In this document: one piece after another, positions 63,423 to 64,000 of the stretch
Position numbering within the stretch: the first letter of the stretch is position 1
Layout of the letters: each line of letters begins with the position of its first letter
From: Larimichthys crocea
Taxonomy: Eukaryota > Chordata > Actinopteri > Sciaenidae
Assembly (NCBI RefSeq): GCF_000972845.2
Contig: NC_040016.1
Coordinates: forward strand, 9,134,701 to 9,198,700
Length of the DNA stretch: 64,000 nucleotides
Reading direction: 5' to 3'
Position numbers and translations under genes: made by a program
Notes under the pieces: generated by a model
The model's input: only the letters and a program-made list of their open reading frames with translations
The model's database searches: none
What the model was told of the DNA's origin: nothing

Positions 63423-64000
63423 AGTGACTGTAAAATCCCGTCTCTGATTTTCAGACAGATGACTAAGAAAATCCTCACTCTGCATGGTCTGAAACAGACA
63501 TTTCGGTATTTAGCGAGCCCATCTGTCTCATTTTAATTTTAATGGGTGAAAGCCAATGGATAAACACAACAACCCGCTGAGGTCCTCTAGTGTTTCACGG
63601 GAGAAGTACAGATTTATTTTTTATTATTTCATACAGTACGGTAGATTGTCATCAACAATTCCTGCAGAGAAAGTGTTCAGAAGGAGCCACTAAACTGATT
63701 AACTGTGGACTGCAACAATTTGACTTTATTCACAGTGCAGGGACACATTCAATTTATAATACATAATATAAATGAACGGCACAGCAGTGTGCAGGTAAGT
63801 AAATGTAATATTGTGTGAGTGCTGCATACATTACATTATCATACAGTATCTAAAGGCTTCTTGTTGCAGACAACAGTTAAAAAAAGGATACAGGATGGGA
63901 AACATTCATTTCCAGGGCAGAAAAAATAAATAAATGAAACTTAATGGAGCTATATGTTGAGAAATATATAATAAAAAAGCTAATAGAAGCTGCTGTTACT

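Larger units (their letters stand above)
52801..64000. other. upstream flank without recognised genes
   Basis: I looked for coding exons on both strands and for expected neighbours (in mammals UCN2 and PFKFB4 lie upstream of COL7A1) and recognised none. ORFs are under 110 codons, lack recognisable domains and are not bounded by convincing splice sites. Contents noted: a MITE-like element, a LINE-tail-like repeat, the direct-repeat pair near 62.5-62.9 kb and a GT microsatellite. Confidence 0.5.

Noticed and set aside
52801..64000. Neighbouring genes such as urocortin 2 or pfkfb4
   Set aside because: No ORF or exon-like segment resembled these proteins on either strand.

Overview
The window is vertebrate genomic DNA, almost certainly from a teleost fish. 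Short exons sit in AT-rich introns with GT-AG splice sites. The dispersed repeats are of fish type: tRNA-derived SINEs, a hAT-type MITE with 8-bp target-site duplications, an endogenous-retrovirus LTR, and long TATC, TA and GT microsatellites. No bacterial, phage or CRISPR feature was seen.

One gene fills most of the window: col7a1, the collagen type VII alpha-1 chain of anchoring fibrils, on the minus strand. By reading splice sites and phase I placed 116 coding exons, from the ATG at 45754 down to about position 920. The reading frame stays open and in phase throughout, so this looks like an intact gene. In protein order: signal peptide (45691-45754); first von Willebrand A domain (44697-45587); nine fibronectin type III repeats (35805-44550); second von Willebrand A domain (34651-35709); a Cys-containing junction exon (34396-34437); about 1,635 residues of interrupted Gly-X-Y helix in 85 exons (3056-34249) with a non-collagenous hinge (21642-22601); and most of the C-terminal NC2 domain (920-2938). 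The Kunitz domain expected at the C-terminus was not found and presumably lies beyond the left edge. NC1 comes to 1,249 residues, close to what I recall for human (about 1,253), and 116 coding exons compares with about 118 in human.

The ATG exon has a good splice acceptor 9 nt upstream of the start codon. A matching donor at 52334 suggests a non-coding first exon and a promoter near 52.4-52.7 kb, giving a first intron of about 6.6 kb. From there to 64 kb I see only non-coding flank and repeats; no neighbouring protein gene could be recognised.

No new biological system was found. The best second-look items are: a MITE whose target-site duplication forms the splice donor of a 210-bp helix exon; a 9-nt microexon carrying an NC2 cysteine; a GC-AG intron; a fused FN3 exon; a second VWA domain without the MIDAS motif; a decayed LTR element with its primer-binding site; two perfect 20-21-bp stem hairpins; and three independent 41-42-bp tandem duplications.
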